64,000 nt of DNA from Streptomyces halobius (lineage in GTDB: Bacteria; Actinomycetota; Actinomycetes; Streptomycetales; Streptomycetaceae): positions 3,906,001 through 3,970,000 of the forward strand of contig NZ_CP086322.1 of NCBI RefSeq assembly GCF_023277745.1. The letters are read 5' to 3'. The position numbers and the translations under genes were made by a program. This document shows positions 9,349-17,556 of this stretch, piece by piece. How positions within the stretch are numbered: the stretch's first letter is position 1; each line of letters begins with the position of its first letter. The notes beneath the pieces are model-generated. The model had not been told where the DNA came from and did no database searches. It saw only the letters and a list, made by a program, of their open reading frames with translations.

Positions 9349-10524
9349 TCAGCCCCAGGACTGGTTGGCGTTCTTGCGGCGACGGACGACGGCCACGATG
9401 GCGATGATGACGCCGACGACGAGCAGAGCGCCGAGACCGAGGCCGCCGTAGAGCATGAACTTTTCCTTGGCACCCATGGGGGGGTCGGGGTCTTGGCCCT
9501 TGTCGGCGCCGGCCTCGGACGAGTTCCCCTTGGGCATGGGCAGCGGTCCGTCCTTCGGGCCCGCCGGGATGTCCTTCCGCAGCGCGGGGCCGGGCTGGAT
9601 GAAGCCGTAACCGTAGTGGGGGTCGGGCAGCTTGAGGTTCTTGGCCTTTTCTTCCTTGGTGAGGCCGGCCGTCTTTACGAGACGGTTGGCGATCTGCCCC
9701 GGGGTGAGCTCCGGGAACTTCTCCTTCAGGAGGGCGGCCGCAGCGGAGACGTAGGCCGTGGCGGCAGAGCTGCCGTCCCTGGTCGCGTAGCCCGAATCGC
9801 TCTTGCCCATCGCGACCGGGATCTTCACGCCGGGTGCGAGGATGTCGAGGGTTTCGTTGAAGTTGTTGGAGTCGGCCGCCTCGCCGAACTGGTCGACCGC
9901 CCCGACACCGATGGCCCCGGGGCAGGCCGCCGGGTAATTCTTCTTGGAAAGACCGTCGTTGCCCACGCCGGCCACGACGACGACGCCCTTTTCGATGGCG
10001 TACCGGATGGACTCGCACATGTCGCCCATCAGACCGCCGCCATAGGACATGTTGATGACGTCGGCGCCGTGGTCCACGGCCCAGCGCGTGGCCTGCCCAC
10101 TGTTCTTGTATTCCGGGACGGGAAGGATCTTGGCGTCGGGCGCCAGCCCCTTGACGCCTTCCGAGCCACCCGGCCCATGTCCGTGGCCCGCGATGATCGC
10201 GGCCATGCCGGTACCGTGGTCGCGGATGTCTTCGTCCGGATCGAGGTGCTCGGCTCCCTCTGCTTGTGTCGCCGGCCCGAAGTCCGGTCCGGGGAGGAAC
10301 TGCCCCGTCAGGTCCTGATGGGTCGTACGGAAACCACCGTCGAGCACGGCCACCGTCACCCCTTTGCCGGTGGCCTCCTTCCACAGTTCCTGGGCCCCGA
10401 ACGCCTCCAACGGCCACAGATCCTTGCGCGTTTGATCTGCGGACGCGGTGCCGCTCGCGGTGAGCAGCAGCGCTCCGGTCAGCGCAGCACCCACCGTCGC
10501 GCGCAGTGTTCGGGTGACCCTCAT
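9349..10524 (-). CDS. mycP: Mycosin-like subtilisin-family serine protease (type VII secretion associated)
   Basis: Mycosins are membrane-anchored S8 proteases that process or stabilise ESX substrates on the outer side of the membrane. A signal peptide (about residues 1-29, ending SGTASA) is followed by the catalytic domain. The triad is visible as Asp62 in VAVLDGG, His103 in DHGTGMAA and Ser253 in DGSSAAT. The oxyanion-region Asn lies in GVGND. The C-terminus has a low-complexity linker, one membrane helix (GGLGLGALLVVGVIIAIVAVV) and a short Arg/Lys-rich cytoplasmic end. AGAAGGAG precedes the ATG. It lies downstream of two ESX-type genes on the same strand, but a rho-independent terminator at 10573-10600 separates them, so it probably has its own promoter. 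Confidence 0.9.
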   Translation of the reverse strand: MRVTRTLRATVGAALTGALLLTASGTASADQTRKDLWPLEAFGAQELWKEATGKGVTVAVLDGGFRTTHQDLTGQFLPGPDFGPATQAEGAEHLDPDEDIRDHGTGMAAIIAGHGHGPGGSEGVKGLAPDAKILPVPEYKNSGQATRWAVDHGADVINMSYGGGLMGDMCESIRYAIEKGVVVVAGVGNDGLSKKNYPAACPGAIGVGAVDQFGEAADSNNFNETLDILAPGVKIPVAMGKSDSGYATRDGSSAATAYVSAAAALLKEKFPELTPGQIANRLVKTAGLTKEEKAKNLKLPDPHYGYGFIQPGPALRKDIPAGPKDGPLPMPKGNSSEAGADKGQDPDPPMGAKEKFMLYGGLGLGALLVVGVIIAIVAVVRRRKNANQSWG

Positions 10525-10572
10525 GCCTCGCTCCTTCTGGCTCTGCTCTCCGGGCGGCCGTATTCCGCCGAG

Positions 10573-10600
10573 AAAAAGCCCCGCACATCAGGTGCGGGGC
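10573..10600 (-). terminator. Rho-independent terminator between the ESX-type gene and the mycosin gene
   Basis: On the minus strand GCCCCGCAC, loop CTGAT, GTGCGGGGC is followed directly by TTTTT (10577-10573). This classical stem plus T-run is rare in GC-rich genomes. Confidence 0.88.
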
Positions 10601-10637
10601 CACTCCTCACCGGCCGCCGTGCGACGGTGTCGCCGGT

Positions 10638-12092
10638 CTACTCGATGACGCGTGGCGCCACATCACGTTGCGGGTTCCATGTCGCCTCGTCCTCCACCAA
10701 GTAGTCGGGGCGCTTCTTGCCGTTGCGCTCCTTCTCCTTGCCGCTGCCCTTGGCAGCGGCGGCACCCGGCGCACCGACCTGCCCGGCCTTCTTACCGCCA
10801 CGGCTGCGGTGCAGTCCAGAGCCGCCCTGCTTGGCGCCACCGCCGGGGCCGCCCGGCTTGCCGACCACACCGCCAGGGGTACGCGCCTGCGCACCGGTAC
10901 GTCCGCCCGCGCCCTTGGCACCCGCCTTGCCGCCGCCGCCAGCACCGGGGGCACCCGGCGCGCCACCACCGCGCCTCCCGCCGGCACCGGGCATACCGGC
11001 ACGCATGCCGCCGGAACCGCCGGGGCGCATGCCGACGCCGATCATGCCGATGGGGCCCGCCGTCCCGGCGTCGGTTCCCGCAGCGGGCACGGCGTGTCCG
11101 ACACCCGCTCCACCACCGATGGCACCGGCGGAGGGCGGCGGGGTCATCGTCCCGCCCGCCACACCGTCGAGTCCGGTCTGTACGGGGACGTCAGGTCGAC
11201 TGATGTGGGGCCCGAAGCCCGGCGGAACGGCGTGGTCGCCCACGCCATTGGGCGTGTTCGGCTGGTATGCCGACGGATCCGGCCGCGAGGCACTCGTGTC
11301 GGGCATGTTCACCGGGGGCGGCTGCTTGTGGTCCGACGGCGGCGTCGGCCAGTTCGGGTCGGTGCCCGGGGGGTCGCCGATGTTCTTACGGTGAAACTCG
11401 GCGTGGGCGGTGTAATTGGCCGCCAGCTCGTCCATCACGATGACGGCCTCGACCTGACGCTCCTTGCTCAGGGACAGATTGTCCCGGTTGAGCTCCAGCG
11501 CCATACGGGCGTCCATCTTCGGATTCGCCATGTCCCGGTGGAACTGGCTGTCGTCCCCGCTCTCGTCGAGGGCGCTGTCCACCTTGCCCGGGTCATGGAT
11601 CTTCGACATGGCCTTCTTGGCCTCGCGAAGACTGTGCGCAACGCTGCCTTCCGACCCGAACTCGCGTGAACCGATCAGCGACATCTCGACATTCCGGGAG
11701 TGCCCGTACGTCCGGTCGATCTTTTGGAGCACCTTGCCGGCTTCCCTGCGGAACGCCTCGGCCGCCGAGCCCTCCCAGTGCGCCGAGGCGTGTTCGACGG
11801 CGTCCATGAACGCCTTACGGATGCCACCGCGCCCGTCTTCGCCCGCGAGCCGGTCGGCAGAGGCGCGCCAGTGCTGGCCGGATGTCTCGATCGCCCCAGG
11901 GCTGGCGTGCTCGATCATCGCCCGGAGAGCGTCGATGCCGTGGTGATGGAAGTCGGAAGGTGAAGCAGGTGTGAGGGGCTGGTGCTTGAACGACTTCAGT
12001 CGCTCGTTCCGCTCCTGCTCCTTCCGCTGCTTCTCCATCGCCTTGGCGCTCTCGTACTCCTGCCTGGCGTCAACCACGCCAGCCCCCTTCAT
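10638..12092 (-). CDS. ESX/WXG-like helical protein with Gly/Pro-rich tail
   Basis: The N-terminal 40 residues form a charged helix (EYESAKAMEKQRKEQERNER). Residues 45-260 are largely helical and include HWEGSAAEAFRREAGKVL, a WxG-type turn (Trp106-Glu-Gly108) of the kind found in WXG100/LXG substrates. Residues 270-460 are Pro/Gly/Ala-rich with GGAGGRRGGG-type repeats. The C-terminus is a compact acidic segment RPDYLVEDEATWNPQRDVAP that looks conserved and may be a secretion or interaction signal. The 484-residue form starts at the ATG at 12092 with GGGATGAG nearby; the frame extends to 12290, but that part overlaps the WXG100 gene and has no family features. It is probably co-transcribed with 12128-12439. 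The exact function is unknown. Confidence 0.8.
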   Translation of the reverse strand: MKGAGVVDARQEYESAKAMEKQRKEQERNERLKSFKHQPLTPASPSDFHHHGIDALRAMIEHASPGAIETSGQHWRASADRLAGEDGRGGIRKAFMDAVEHASAHWEGSAAEAFRREAGKVLQKIDRTYGHSRNVEMSLIGSREFGSEGSVAHSLREAKKAMSKIHDPGKVDSALDESGDDSQFHRDMANPKMDARMALELNRDNLSLSKERQVEAVIVMDELAANYTAHAEFHRKNIGDPPGTDPNWPTPPSDHKQPPPVNMPDTSASRPDPSAYQPNTPNGVGDHAVPPGFGPHISRPDVPVQTGLDGVAGGTMTPPPSAGAIGGGAGVGHAVPAAGTDAGTAGPIGMIGVGMRPGGSGGMRAGMPGAGGRRGGGAPGAPGAGGGGKAGAKGAGGRTGAQARTPGGVVGKPGGPGGGAKQGGSGLHRSRGGKKAGQVGAPGAAAAKGSGKEKERNGKKRPDYLVEDEATWNPQRDVAPRVIE

Positions 12093-12127
12093 CTCATCCC
12101 TTTCGTCTGCACCACGGCGCTGGCCTG

Positions 12128-12439
12128 TCAGCCGTTCATGGAGACCTTGGCGCCGTGCTCCTGGTCCTCGTAAGCGCCCCGACTGGCTTCCGTCTTCTCG
12201 CCGAATTTGGTGATGAGTCCCTGGAGCGCCGTGATGACCTGCGACATGTATTCCTGCATGTCGTCGTGAGCACCGGCCAGATCTCCACACTCAATGAAAT
12301 CGACCCCAAAAGCTGACTTCTGGATGGTTGTGCTGTACTTCATCTTCTGGCTCGGTTCATCCATATCGGCCTGAAGACGCTTGAGCTGGCGTACGACGCT
12401 GTCCAGCTCCTCAAGGTCGACCTTGAACTGCTTGCTCAT
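12128..12439 (-). CDS. WXG100/ESAT-6-like protein lacking the WXG motif
   Basis: This 103-residue, almost wholly helical protein has the size and two-helix layout of ESAT-6/WXG100 family substrates: helix 1 around residues 7-31 (LEELDSVVRQLKRLQADMDE), a central turn, and helix 2 around 58-90 (MQEYMSQVITALQGLITKFG). The central turn has no Trp-x-Gly (the region reads GVDFIECGDLAG), so family membership is inferred from size and context. It precedes the larger ESX-like gene by 35 bases and the mycosin further downstream. No EccB/C/D core genes are in the window, so export would need a secretion machine encoded elsewhere. Confidence 0.75.
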   Translation of the reverse strand: MSKQFKVDLEELDSVVRQLKRLQADMDEPSQKMKYSTTIQKSAFGVDFIECGDLAGAHDDMQEYMSQVITALQGLITKFGEKTEASRGAYEDQEHGAKVSMNG

Positions 12440-12703
12440 AACGCTCTCCCCGTTCCCCCGCGTGCCGCCCGCTCATCCCCTCGCACCGCCCGTGTAAGCC
12501 GCCACGTCAAGGACAACGCAAAGACAATAAATACTACGGAGTTGGGGGCCTGATGAGCAAGATCGTAAGTCACCATCTGCCCGAATCGCGGCGGAATGCG
12601 AACGCACATCGTAGACGGCCCGTTACCAAGTACCCGCAGGCACTCACAGGCGCACGCCCTCCTCCTCCGCCTCCCCCGTCCGACACCCCTCCGAAGCGGC
12701 GAA

Positions 12704-13035
12704 TCAGGCCCCGACAGAGGCCGGTTCGACGACCGGGACATCCGGTGGGGCGCCGACGCGTACAGGCGGCCCCCAGGCATCGGCGCCTCGGGTGACGTAG
12801 AGCCGCGCCGTAGCGCTTCAGTCCGGGCCCGCGTCCTCACTCCGGCCCGCCAGGTCGTTGATGCCCGCGAGTCGAAGCCGGGGAGTTCGGTGCGCGCGTT
12901 CTCCAGCGGATGATGCCCAACTCCCCTACGTGGTCGACCCATTGGGCGGCTCCGGAAAAATACTCGTGATTGCCTGTGACGAAATGGGCGCCGTGCCGCG
13001 TGTGCAGGTCGCGGAGACGGTGACAGTGGGATCGG
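12704..13035 (-). pseudogene. Metallophosphoesterase remnant
   Basis: Three frames read in succession give recognisable calcineurin-like phosphoesterase sequence: HGAHFVTGNHEYFSGAA (metal-binding GNHE), then ELPGFD and LAGINDLAGRSEDAGPD after frameshifts near 12910 and 12880, then LYVTRGADAWGPPVRVGAPP to a stop at 12704. The N-terminal half with the first metal motifs (DxH, GDxxD) is absent or unrecognisable. From memory, an intact gene of this type neighbours the SCO4848 homologue in many Streptomyces, so this is a decayed resident gene. Confidence 0.75.
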
Positions 13036-13101
13036 CAGCTGGGTCGGTAGGGGGCCCGTCGGTGGCGGGCGGGCGCTGGACGGGCGGGGAGGCGGGATCG
13101 G

Positions 13102-13251
13102 CGCGCGGCGCCGGGCACGTACTCCGCCGAACGCCTGCTTCTGGTCCATCTGCTGCTCGCGGTGACGTCCTTTCCCCTGGGGACGGGGATCGGAGTGATC
13201 GGGATAATGGCAGGGCAAGGCTCCCCCGAAGCAGAGGACACCACCGCATGA
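13102..13251 (+). pseudogene. C-terminal fragment of an SCO4848-like membrane protein
   Basis: The frame ending at TGA 13249-13251 reads LLLVHLLLAVTSFPLGTGIGVIGI. This aligns residue by residue with the second membrane helix of the intact neighbour (YFWVHLALAITSFILGTAIGVIGF). No start codon or first helix is present upstream in frame. Its stop overlaps the start of the intact copy by ATGA. It is a partial paralogous copy on the same strand. Confidence 0.7.
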
Positions 13252-13508
13252 AGCTCAGCCGACCCGTCTCCTGGTTCCTACTCGCCTTCGGTGCTTGGTC
13301 TTGGGTGGTGTGGGTGACCTTCGTCAAGAATTTGTTCAAGGACGCCAGCGGGCTAGCGTTTGATAACGGAAGCCCCACCGCATATTTCTGGGTCCATCTC
13401 GCGTTGGCCATCACGTCGTTCATTCTGGGGACCGCCATTGGCGTGATCGGGTTCCGGGGCCTCCGTGCACTGCGCCGGGAGAAGCTCGGCCGCACACCAG
13501 CTGAGTAG
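13248..13508 (+). CDS. SCO4848-like small integral membrane protein
   Basis: This is an 86-residue protein with two membrane helices: RPVSWFLLAFGAWSWVVWVTF (residues 5-25) and TAYFWVHLALAITSFILGTAIGVIGF (about 42-68), ending in a basic cytoplasmic tail. From memory it belongs to the family of S. coelicolor SCO4848, in which the phage phiBT1 attB site lies. At the equivalent codons this copy reads TGGGTGACCTTCGTCAAG, so the central bases differ from the GGATCAC core kept in the fragment at 14148-14291. It is translationally coupled to the fragment before it and lacks a strong ribosome site of its own. The function of the family is unknown. Confidence 0.75.
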   Translation: MKLSRPVSWFLLAFGAWSWVVWVTFVKNLFKDASGLAFDNGSPTAYFWVHLALAITSFILGTAIGVIGFRGLRALRREKLGRTPAE

Positions 13509-13616
13509 TGCACGGGGCCCGTGGCCACTCCCTCGCCGCCGAAGCGGCACCCACCTGCGCGCGCTTCCTGGGCCGTGGACGGCCCTTGCTTCAGCCGTAC
13601 GACGGCCGGCGCTCCG

Positions 13617-14063
13617 TCACGGCTGGCCAGGGGCTGCGTAGGCGCGCACCCTGCCCCGAGTGGCCCCGCTTGCCACTGGGGCGAATCGGGCGGTCATAGA
13701 AGCCGTGCGCTTTTCCGTGGCCCTGCGCTCAGCGATACCAGGGGCAGGTATCTCCTCGCTGTCGAATGTGCGGGCAATGGCGTTGTCGGAGACGCGCCCT
13801 CTTGCGCGTGAGGCGGGACAGCTCGTCCACCACCACGTCGACCTCGCCGGCGCGCACGGCGTCCATGAGTGATTCACATCCCGGACGGACGGCATTGGGA
13901 TCCCCACCGGAACGTTCCACGTCTTTGAACCTGTGGACTACCTGCCAACCCGACTGCCGGCCAGCGCCTCCCCGGCGGCCAACTGCGCTTCGGGCGACGC
14001 TTCGGAGGCGTCGGGGCGCGCTTTGGACTGTCGGGCGTACACGGCGACGCGAACCGTGTCCAT
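13617..14063 (-). pseudogene. Serine integrase (large serine recombinase) remnant
   Basis: The ATG at 14063 opens with MDTVRVAVYARQSKARPDAS, the typical start of phage serine integrases, with the catalytic Ser in ARQSK. After a frameshift near 13950 it continues as KDVERSGGDPNAVRPG and AVRAGEVDVVVDELSRLTRK. A further shift or deletion leads to SDNAIARTFDSEEIPAPGIA, a recombinase-domain segment, and then to a stop at 13617. Most of the recombinase and zinc-ribbon region is missing. It lies inside the SCO4848 locus and next to a probable hybrid att site, as expected for a decayed integrated element. Confidence 0.8.
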
Positions 14064-14139
14064 GTGCTCGCTACCGGGCAACGACACGCACGGTGTCATG
14101 CGCTCTGACCTGCTCTCTCGCCTAGTCCTGCATGTCGTG

Positions 14140-14195
14140 ACGGTTAGTTACTCGCGAAAGGTGATCCAGATGAACCAGCTCCAGACCGCGAAGGC
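14140..14195 (-). other. Probable hybrid attachment site (attL/attR type)
   Basis: GTGATCCAGATGA (14161-14173) followed by CCAGCTCCA matches the phiBT1 attB side of SCO4848 as I remember it, around the GT crossover in GTGATCC. On the other side of the core the sequence (GTTAGTTACTCGCG) no longer matches the gene. The first membrane helix of SCO4848 therefore breaks off exactly here. The integrase remnant begins 77 bases away. Confidence 0.55.
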
Positions 14196-14291
14196 GAGCA
14201 GGAACCAGGACACGGGGCGGGAGAGGGTTGCGGGGGTGCGGCCCGTGGCGGAGCCACTTTGGACCTCAGGGTCTTCTGATGAGCGCGGCAT
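14148..14291 (-). CDS. 47-residue single-helix protein, truncated SCO4848 N-terminus
   Basis: The ATG at 14291 encodes 47 residues. About 22 polar N-terminal residues are followed by LSRPVSWFLLAFAVWSWFIW, then ITFRE and a TAA stop. The helix is nearly identical to helix 1 of the intact protein at 13248, and the second helix is missing because the gene is cut at the att core (14161-14167). No good ribosome site is visible. It is divergent from the carboxypeptidase gene and is most likely the original chromosomal SCO4848 homologue split by integration. Whether the short product is made is unknown. Confidence 0.55.
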   Translation of the reverse strand: MPRSSEDPEVQSGSATGRTPATLSRPVSWFLLAFAVWSWFIWITFRE

Positions 14292-14397
14292 GAAGTCCGG
14301 TAGGGGCAGCGGCTCCATCCGGCGGTCGGCAAGGACACTCTTCCGGGGGGTGCTGTCTGATTATGCGCCGCGGACGGGTACCTTCACCGACGTGCCG

Positions 14398-15915
14398 ATG
14401 ACCTTCTCCGCTTCCCCGGCGTCCCCTGCTTCAGTGGATTCCGCCGCTTCTGCGGCTTGTGCTGCTTCCACTGCGTCGACCGGCTGCTCCGCTTCCGCGG
14501 GCTCCTCCGTCTGGACGAGCACCACTGGTTGGACGAGCAACACCGCCGCCACGAGCACCACCGCCGCCACGGACGCCCCTGCTCCTATCGGCCTCGCTCC
14601 CATCGGCTTCCGCGCTCGGACCGCACCGGACACCGCCGTTCCCTCCGTGCGTACGGGCAGCCGGGCGTTCGGCCGGACGGGCCGGGGCCCCGTTACCGCA
14701 CTGGTCTCCGCCGCGCTGCTGGCGTCCCCGCTGCTGGCCGGCACCGCGTCCGCCGATCCCAAGGACGAGTCGCCCAAGGCGCCCACGCCGCCCGCCGAGA
14801 TGTCGAAGGTCGGCGGGGACCGGCTGGGCGTACCCGGCGTCCAGGTCGACCCGAAGCCCGGTGCGCCGAAGCTGCCCGGCCCGGACCAGATCACGGCCCG
14901 TTCGTGGATCGTGTCCGACGCCGATTCCGGCAAGGTGCTGGCCGCCAAGAACCCGCACTGGCGGCTCGCCCCGGCCAGCACCCTGAAGATGCTGTTCGCC
15001 GACACGCTGCTGCCGAAGTTCCCCAAGAACCAGAAGCACACGGTCAAGCCGGCCGACCTGGCGGGGATGGGTGAGGGAAGCAGCCTCGTCGGGATAAAGG
15101 AGAACCTGACCTATACGGTCCATGATTTGTGGCTCGGGGTATTTCTCCGTTCCGGGAATGACGCGGTGCGCACCCTCGCGGCGATGAACGGCGGTGTGGA
15201 GAAAACCGTCGCCGAAATGCAGAAGCGCGCCAATGAGCTGAACGCCAACGACACCCATGTCGTCACACCGGACGGCTATGACGCGCCGGGCCAGGTCTCC
15301 AGCGCTTACGACCTGAGCCTGTTCGCACGTGCGGGGCTGCAGAACGCCGACTTCCGCGAGTACTGCTCGACGGCCAGGGCACAGTTCCCCGGTGAGAAAG
15401 GCAAGGGCGGCAAGCGGGCGAAGTTCGGTATCCAGAACACCAACCGGCTGCTCAGCGGCGACTACGACATCAAGCCGTACCCGGGGATCGCGGGCGTGAA
15501 GAACGGCTCGACCACGAACGCCGGGGCCACCTTCACGGGCGTCGCCCAGCACGGTGACCGCAAGCTCCTCGTCACGGTCATGAACCCGCAGAAGAAGGAG
15601 CACAACCAGGGGTACCGGGAGGCGGCCAAGCTCCTCGACTGGGGCTTCGAGGCGTCCGGCAAAGTGCAGCCGGTCGGCCGGCTCGTCGGGCCCAAGAGCG
15701 AGGAGGACGGCTCGGACGCCGGGGGAAACGACGACGCGAAGAACGGACGGGAACAGACCCAGGCAGCGCTGAACGCCGCCGACACTTCGGGCGGCGCGTG
15801 GACTGCGGTGGGAATCACCGGCGGCGCGCTGGTGCTGCTGGGCGTCGCGGTGCTGGGCATCCATCGCCGCTGGCCGCTGCCGGAGCTCGTCCGGGGGCGG
15901 CGTCCAAGGAAGTGA
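14398..15915 (+). CDS. D-alanyl-D-alanine carboxypeptidase (S11, membrane-anchored)
   Basis: This is a low-molecular-mass penicillin-binding protein that trims the terminal D-Ala from peptidoglycan stem peptides. A long Ser/Thr/Ala-rich N-terminus (about 100 residues) precedes the export segment VTALVSAALLASPLLAGTASA. The catalytic core shows SxxK as PASTLK, SxN as RSGND and the third motif KNGST (in place of the usual KTG). A C-terminal membrane helix (AVGITGGALVLLGVAVLGI) and a basic tail anchor it. The GTG at 14392 or ATG at 14398 is the likely start. The frame is open to 13933, but that part overlaps the integrase scar and has no family features. In related genomes the gene sits beside SCO4848 and yihY homologues, as here. 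Confidence 0.9.
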   Translation: MTFSASPASPASVDSAASAACAASTASTGCSASAGSSVWTSTTGWTSNTAATSTTAATDAPAPIGLAPIGFRARTAPDTAVPSVRTGSRAFGRTGRGPVTALVSAALLASPLLAGTASADPKDESPKAPTPPAEMSKVGGDRLGVPGVQVDPKPGAPKLPGPDQITARSWIVSDADSGKVLAAKNPHWRLAPASTLKMLFADTLLPKFPKNQKHTVKPADLAGMGEGSSLVGIKENLTYTVHDLWLGVFLRSGNDAVRTLAAMNGGVEKTVAEMQKRANELNANDTHVVTPDGYDAPGQVSSAYDLSLFARAGLQNADFREYCSTARAQFPGEKGKGGKRAKFGIQNTNRLLSGDYDIKPYPGIAGVKNGSTTNAGATFTGVAQHGDRKLLVTVMNPQKKEHNQGYREAAKLLDWGFEASGKVQPVGRLVGPKSEEDGSDAGGNDDAKNGREQTQAALNAADTSGGAWTAVGITGGALVLLGVAVLGIHRRWPLPELVRGRRPRK

Positions 15916-15958
15916 GGGTTCCGGGACGGGGGCCGGCCGGGCGAGGTGTGAGTTTCAT

Positions 15959-16984
15959 TCAGGTCGCGGAGCCGGGATGGGCGCGGGGGCCGTCCCCCGG
16001 CGGAGGTCCCTCCATACCCGGCTCCGCGGACTCCCCCGGCTCCGCGGACTCCCCCGGCCCCGTGGAATCACCCGGCCCCGTGGAATCACCCGGCTCCCCC
16101 GGCTTCCCCGTCTCCGGCGCCGTCTCCCCTTCGCTCCCCGCGCGCGGCGTGGCCGTCCACGCCGCGCAGAACACCACCAGCTTCGCGGTGAAGTTGATCC
16201 ACAGCAGCAGCGCGATCGGCGTACCAAAGGCGCCGTACATGCTCTTCGACGCGACGCCCTGGAGATAGCTGCTCAGCAGCAGCTTCAGCAGTTCGAAGCC
16301 GACGGCGCCGATGAAGCTCGCGACGACGACGGTGCGCCGCGGCGGATGCACACCGGGCAGCTTGGTCAGGACGTAGGCCAGCAGCAGGAAGTCCGTCAGG
16401 ACGGCGATGCAGAAGCCGGCGCCGGACAGCAGGATGCTGCCGATGCCGCCCTGCTCCAGACCGATCGCGTCGGTGACCCTGCCCACCGCGGCACTCGCGA
16501 AGCCCGAGCAGGCCACCGAGACCAGCGCGACGCCGCCGAGACCGAGCAGCAGGCCGCCGTCCCTGAGCCTGCTGACGAAGAAGTTGACCTCCTCCTCGTC
16601 CTTCTCCCACACCGCGCGCAGACAGTCGCGAAGCGATTCGACCCAGCCGATACCGGTGAACAGCAGCAGGGCACCGGCGATCAGACCGACCGTGGCAGCA
16701 TTGTCGACCAGTCCGGCGAGATCGAGCTGCCCGGAGATGCCGGGGATCTGTTCGGCGAGCTTGCCTTCCAGAGTGTGGAGTTGACTGTCGCTGAGCACCG
16801 CGGCACCGATCGCGGCGGCGACGGTGAGCAGCGGGAAGAGCGCGACAAAGCTGGTGAAGGTGATCGCGGCGGCGAGCCTGGTCCAGTGCACCCGCTCCAT
16901 ACGCTCGTACGCGTGCCAGAGATGCGTGGTCATCAGCCAGGTGACGGCCGGTCCGATCACCGGCAGCCTGCGCAGCCAGTCCAT
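15959..16984 (-). CDS. YihY/BrkB-type inner-membrane protein
   Basis: The YihY family consists of six-helix membrane proteins of unclear function, once wrongly called RNase BN. The family start ITFTSFVALFPLLTVAAAIG lies at residues 40-60, followed by further helices (AGALLLFTGIGWVESLR, LGGVALVSVACSGFASAAV, SGAGFCIAVLTDFLLLAYVLTKLP, VVVASFIGAVGFELLK) and the signature SMYGAFGTPIALLLWINFTAKLVVFCAAW. The C-terminus is a low-complexity tail of PGESAEPGDST-type repeats, encoded by repeats visible at 16020-16090. I chose the ATG at 16984 because it has GGGG 7-10 bases upstream and the product begins MDWLRRLPVIGP. It converges with the carboxypeptidase gene. Confidence 0.9.
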   Translation of the reverse strand: MDWLRRLPVIGPAVTWLMTTHLWHAYERMERVHWTRLAAAITFTSFVALFPLLTVAAAIGAAVLSDSQLHTLEGKLAEQIPGISGQLDLAGLVDNAATVGLIAGALLLFTGIGWVESLRDCLRAVWEKDEEEVNFFVSRLRDGGLLLGLGGVALVSVACSGFASAAVGRVTDAIGLEQGGIGSILLSGAGFCIAVLTDFLLLAYVLTKLPGVHPPRRTVVVASFIGAVGFELLKLLLSSYLQGVASKSMYGAFGTPIALLLWINFTAKLVVFCAAWTATPRAGSEGETAPETGKPGEPGDSTGPGDSTGPGESAEPGESAEPGMEGPPPGDGPRAHPGSAT

Positions 16985-17080
16985 GGCGTTCCCCTCTCGC
17001 CCTCGTACCCCGTTTGCCTCACGGCGGATTTCCCCGGTGATCCGGAACACTAGCTTCCGCGGCCCCGGGAATCGCGGGCA

Positions 17081-17140
17081 CGTAGCCGACGCCATGCCGA
17101 CGTAGCCGACGCCATGCCGAACTAGCCGACGCCATGCCGA
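17081..17140. repeat. Three 20-bp tandem repeats
   Basis: The unit CGTAGCCGACGCCATGCCGA occurs at 17081-17100 and 17101-17120, and with two changes at 17121-17140. It lies in the 570-base gap 16985-17556, which has no gene I can support. A second short repeat, GACCGGTGGCCCCGT, occurs about three times around 17309-17348. Confidence 0.9.
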
Positions 17141-17556
17141 CATACCCGCCGCCTACCGGACCTCCGCTCCTCGATGACGGTGCGATCCGGATCGCCCTGT
17201 GCGCCGAACTCCGGCACTCGGGACCGTCATCGCGCGAGCACCCCCGGGGGCGTGCGTATCGGGTCTGTTCGGGCGGATCGCACTGCGCCTTGTCACCGGA
17301 GCGCTGAGCGACCGGTGGCCCCGTGACCGGTGGCCCCGTGACCGGTGGCGCTGCCAATTATCGAGGTCAGCGATCAAGAGCGGCGCCCTCACCGACGCGA
17401 CATGAGACACGACGGCCGCGGCCGCCCGGACCGACGCGACACGAGAAAGCAGCCAGCCACCGGCCCGAGAGAACCCACCAACGCCCCGGGAGGAACCCAC
17501 CGCCAACCCGACAGCTCCCCGGCCGCCGCGCTGCGACACCTGCTGGCTGCCGGCCG

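Noticed and set aside
12436..13218. A 260-codon minus-strand frame upstream of the WXG100 gene
   Set aside because: Only short stretches resemble protein and they belong to the frameshifted metallophosphoesterase remnant; there is no start or ribosome site.
13933..14397. N-terminal extension of the D-Ala-D-Ala carboxypeptidase
   Set aside because: The extension overlaps the integrase and att scar in a frame with no family features; the ATG at 14398 precedes the plausible export region.
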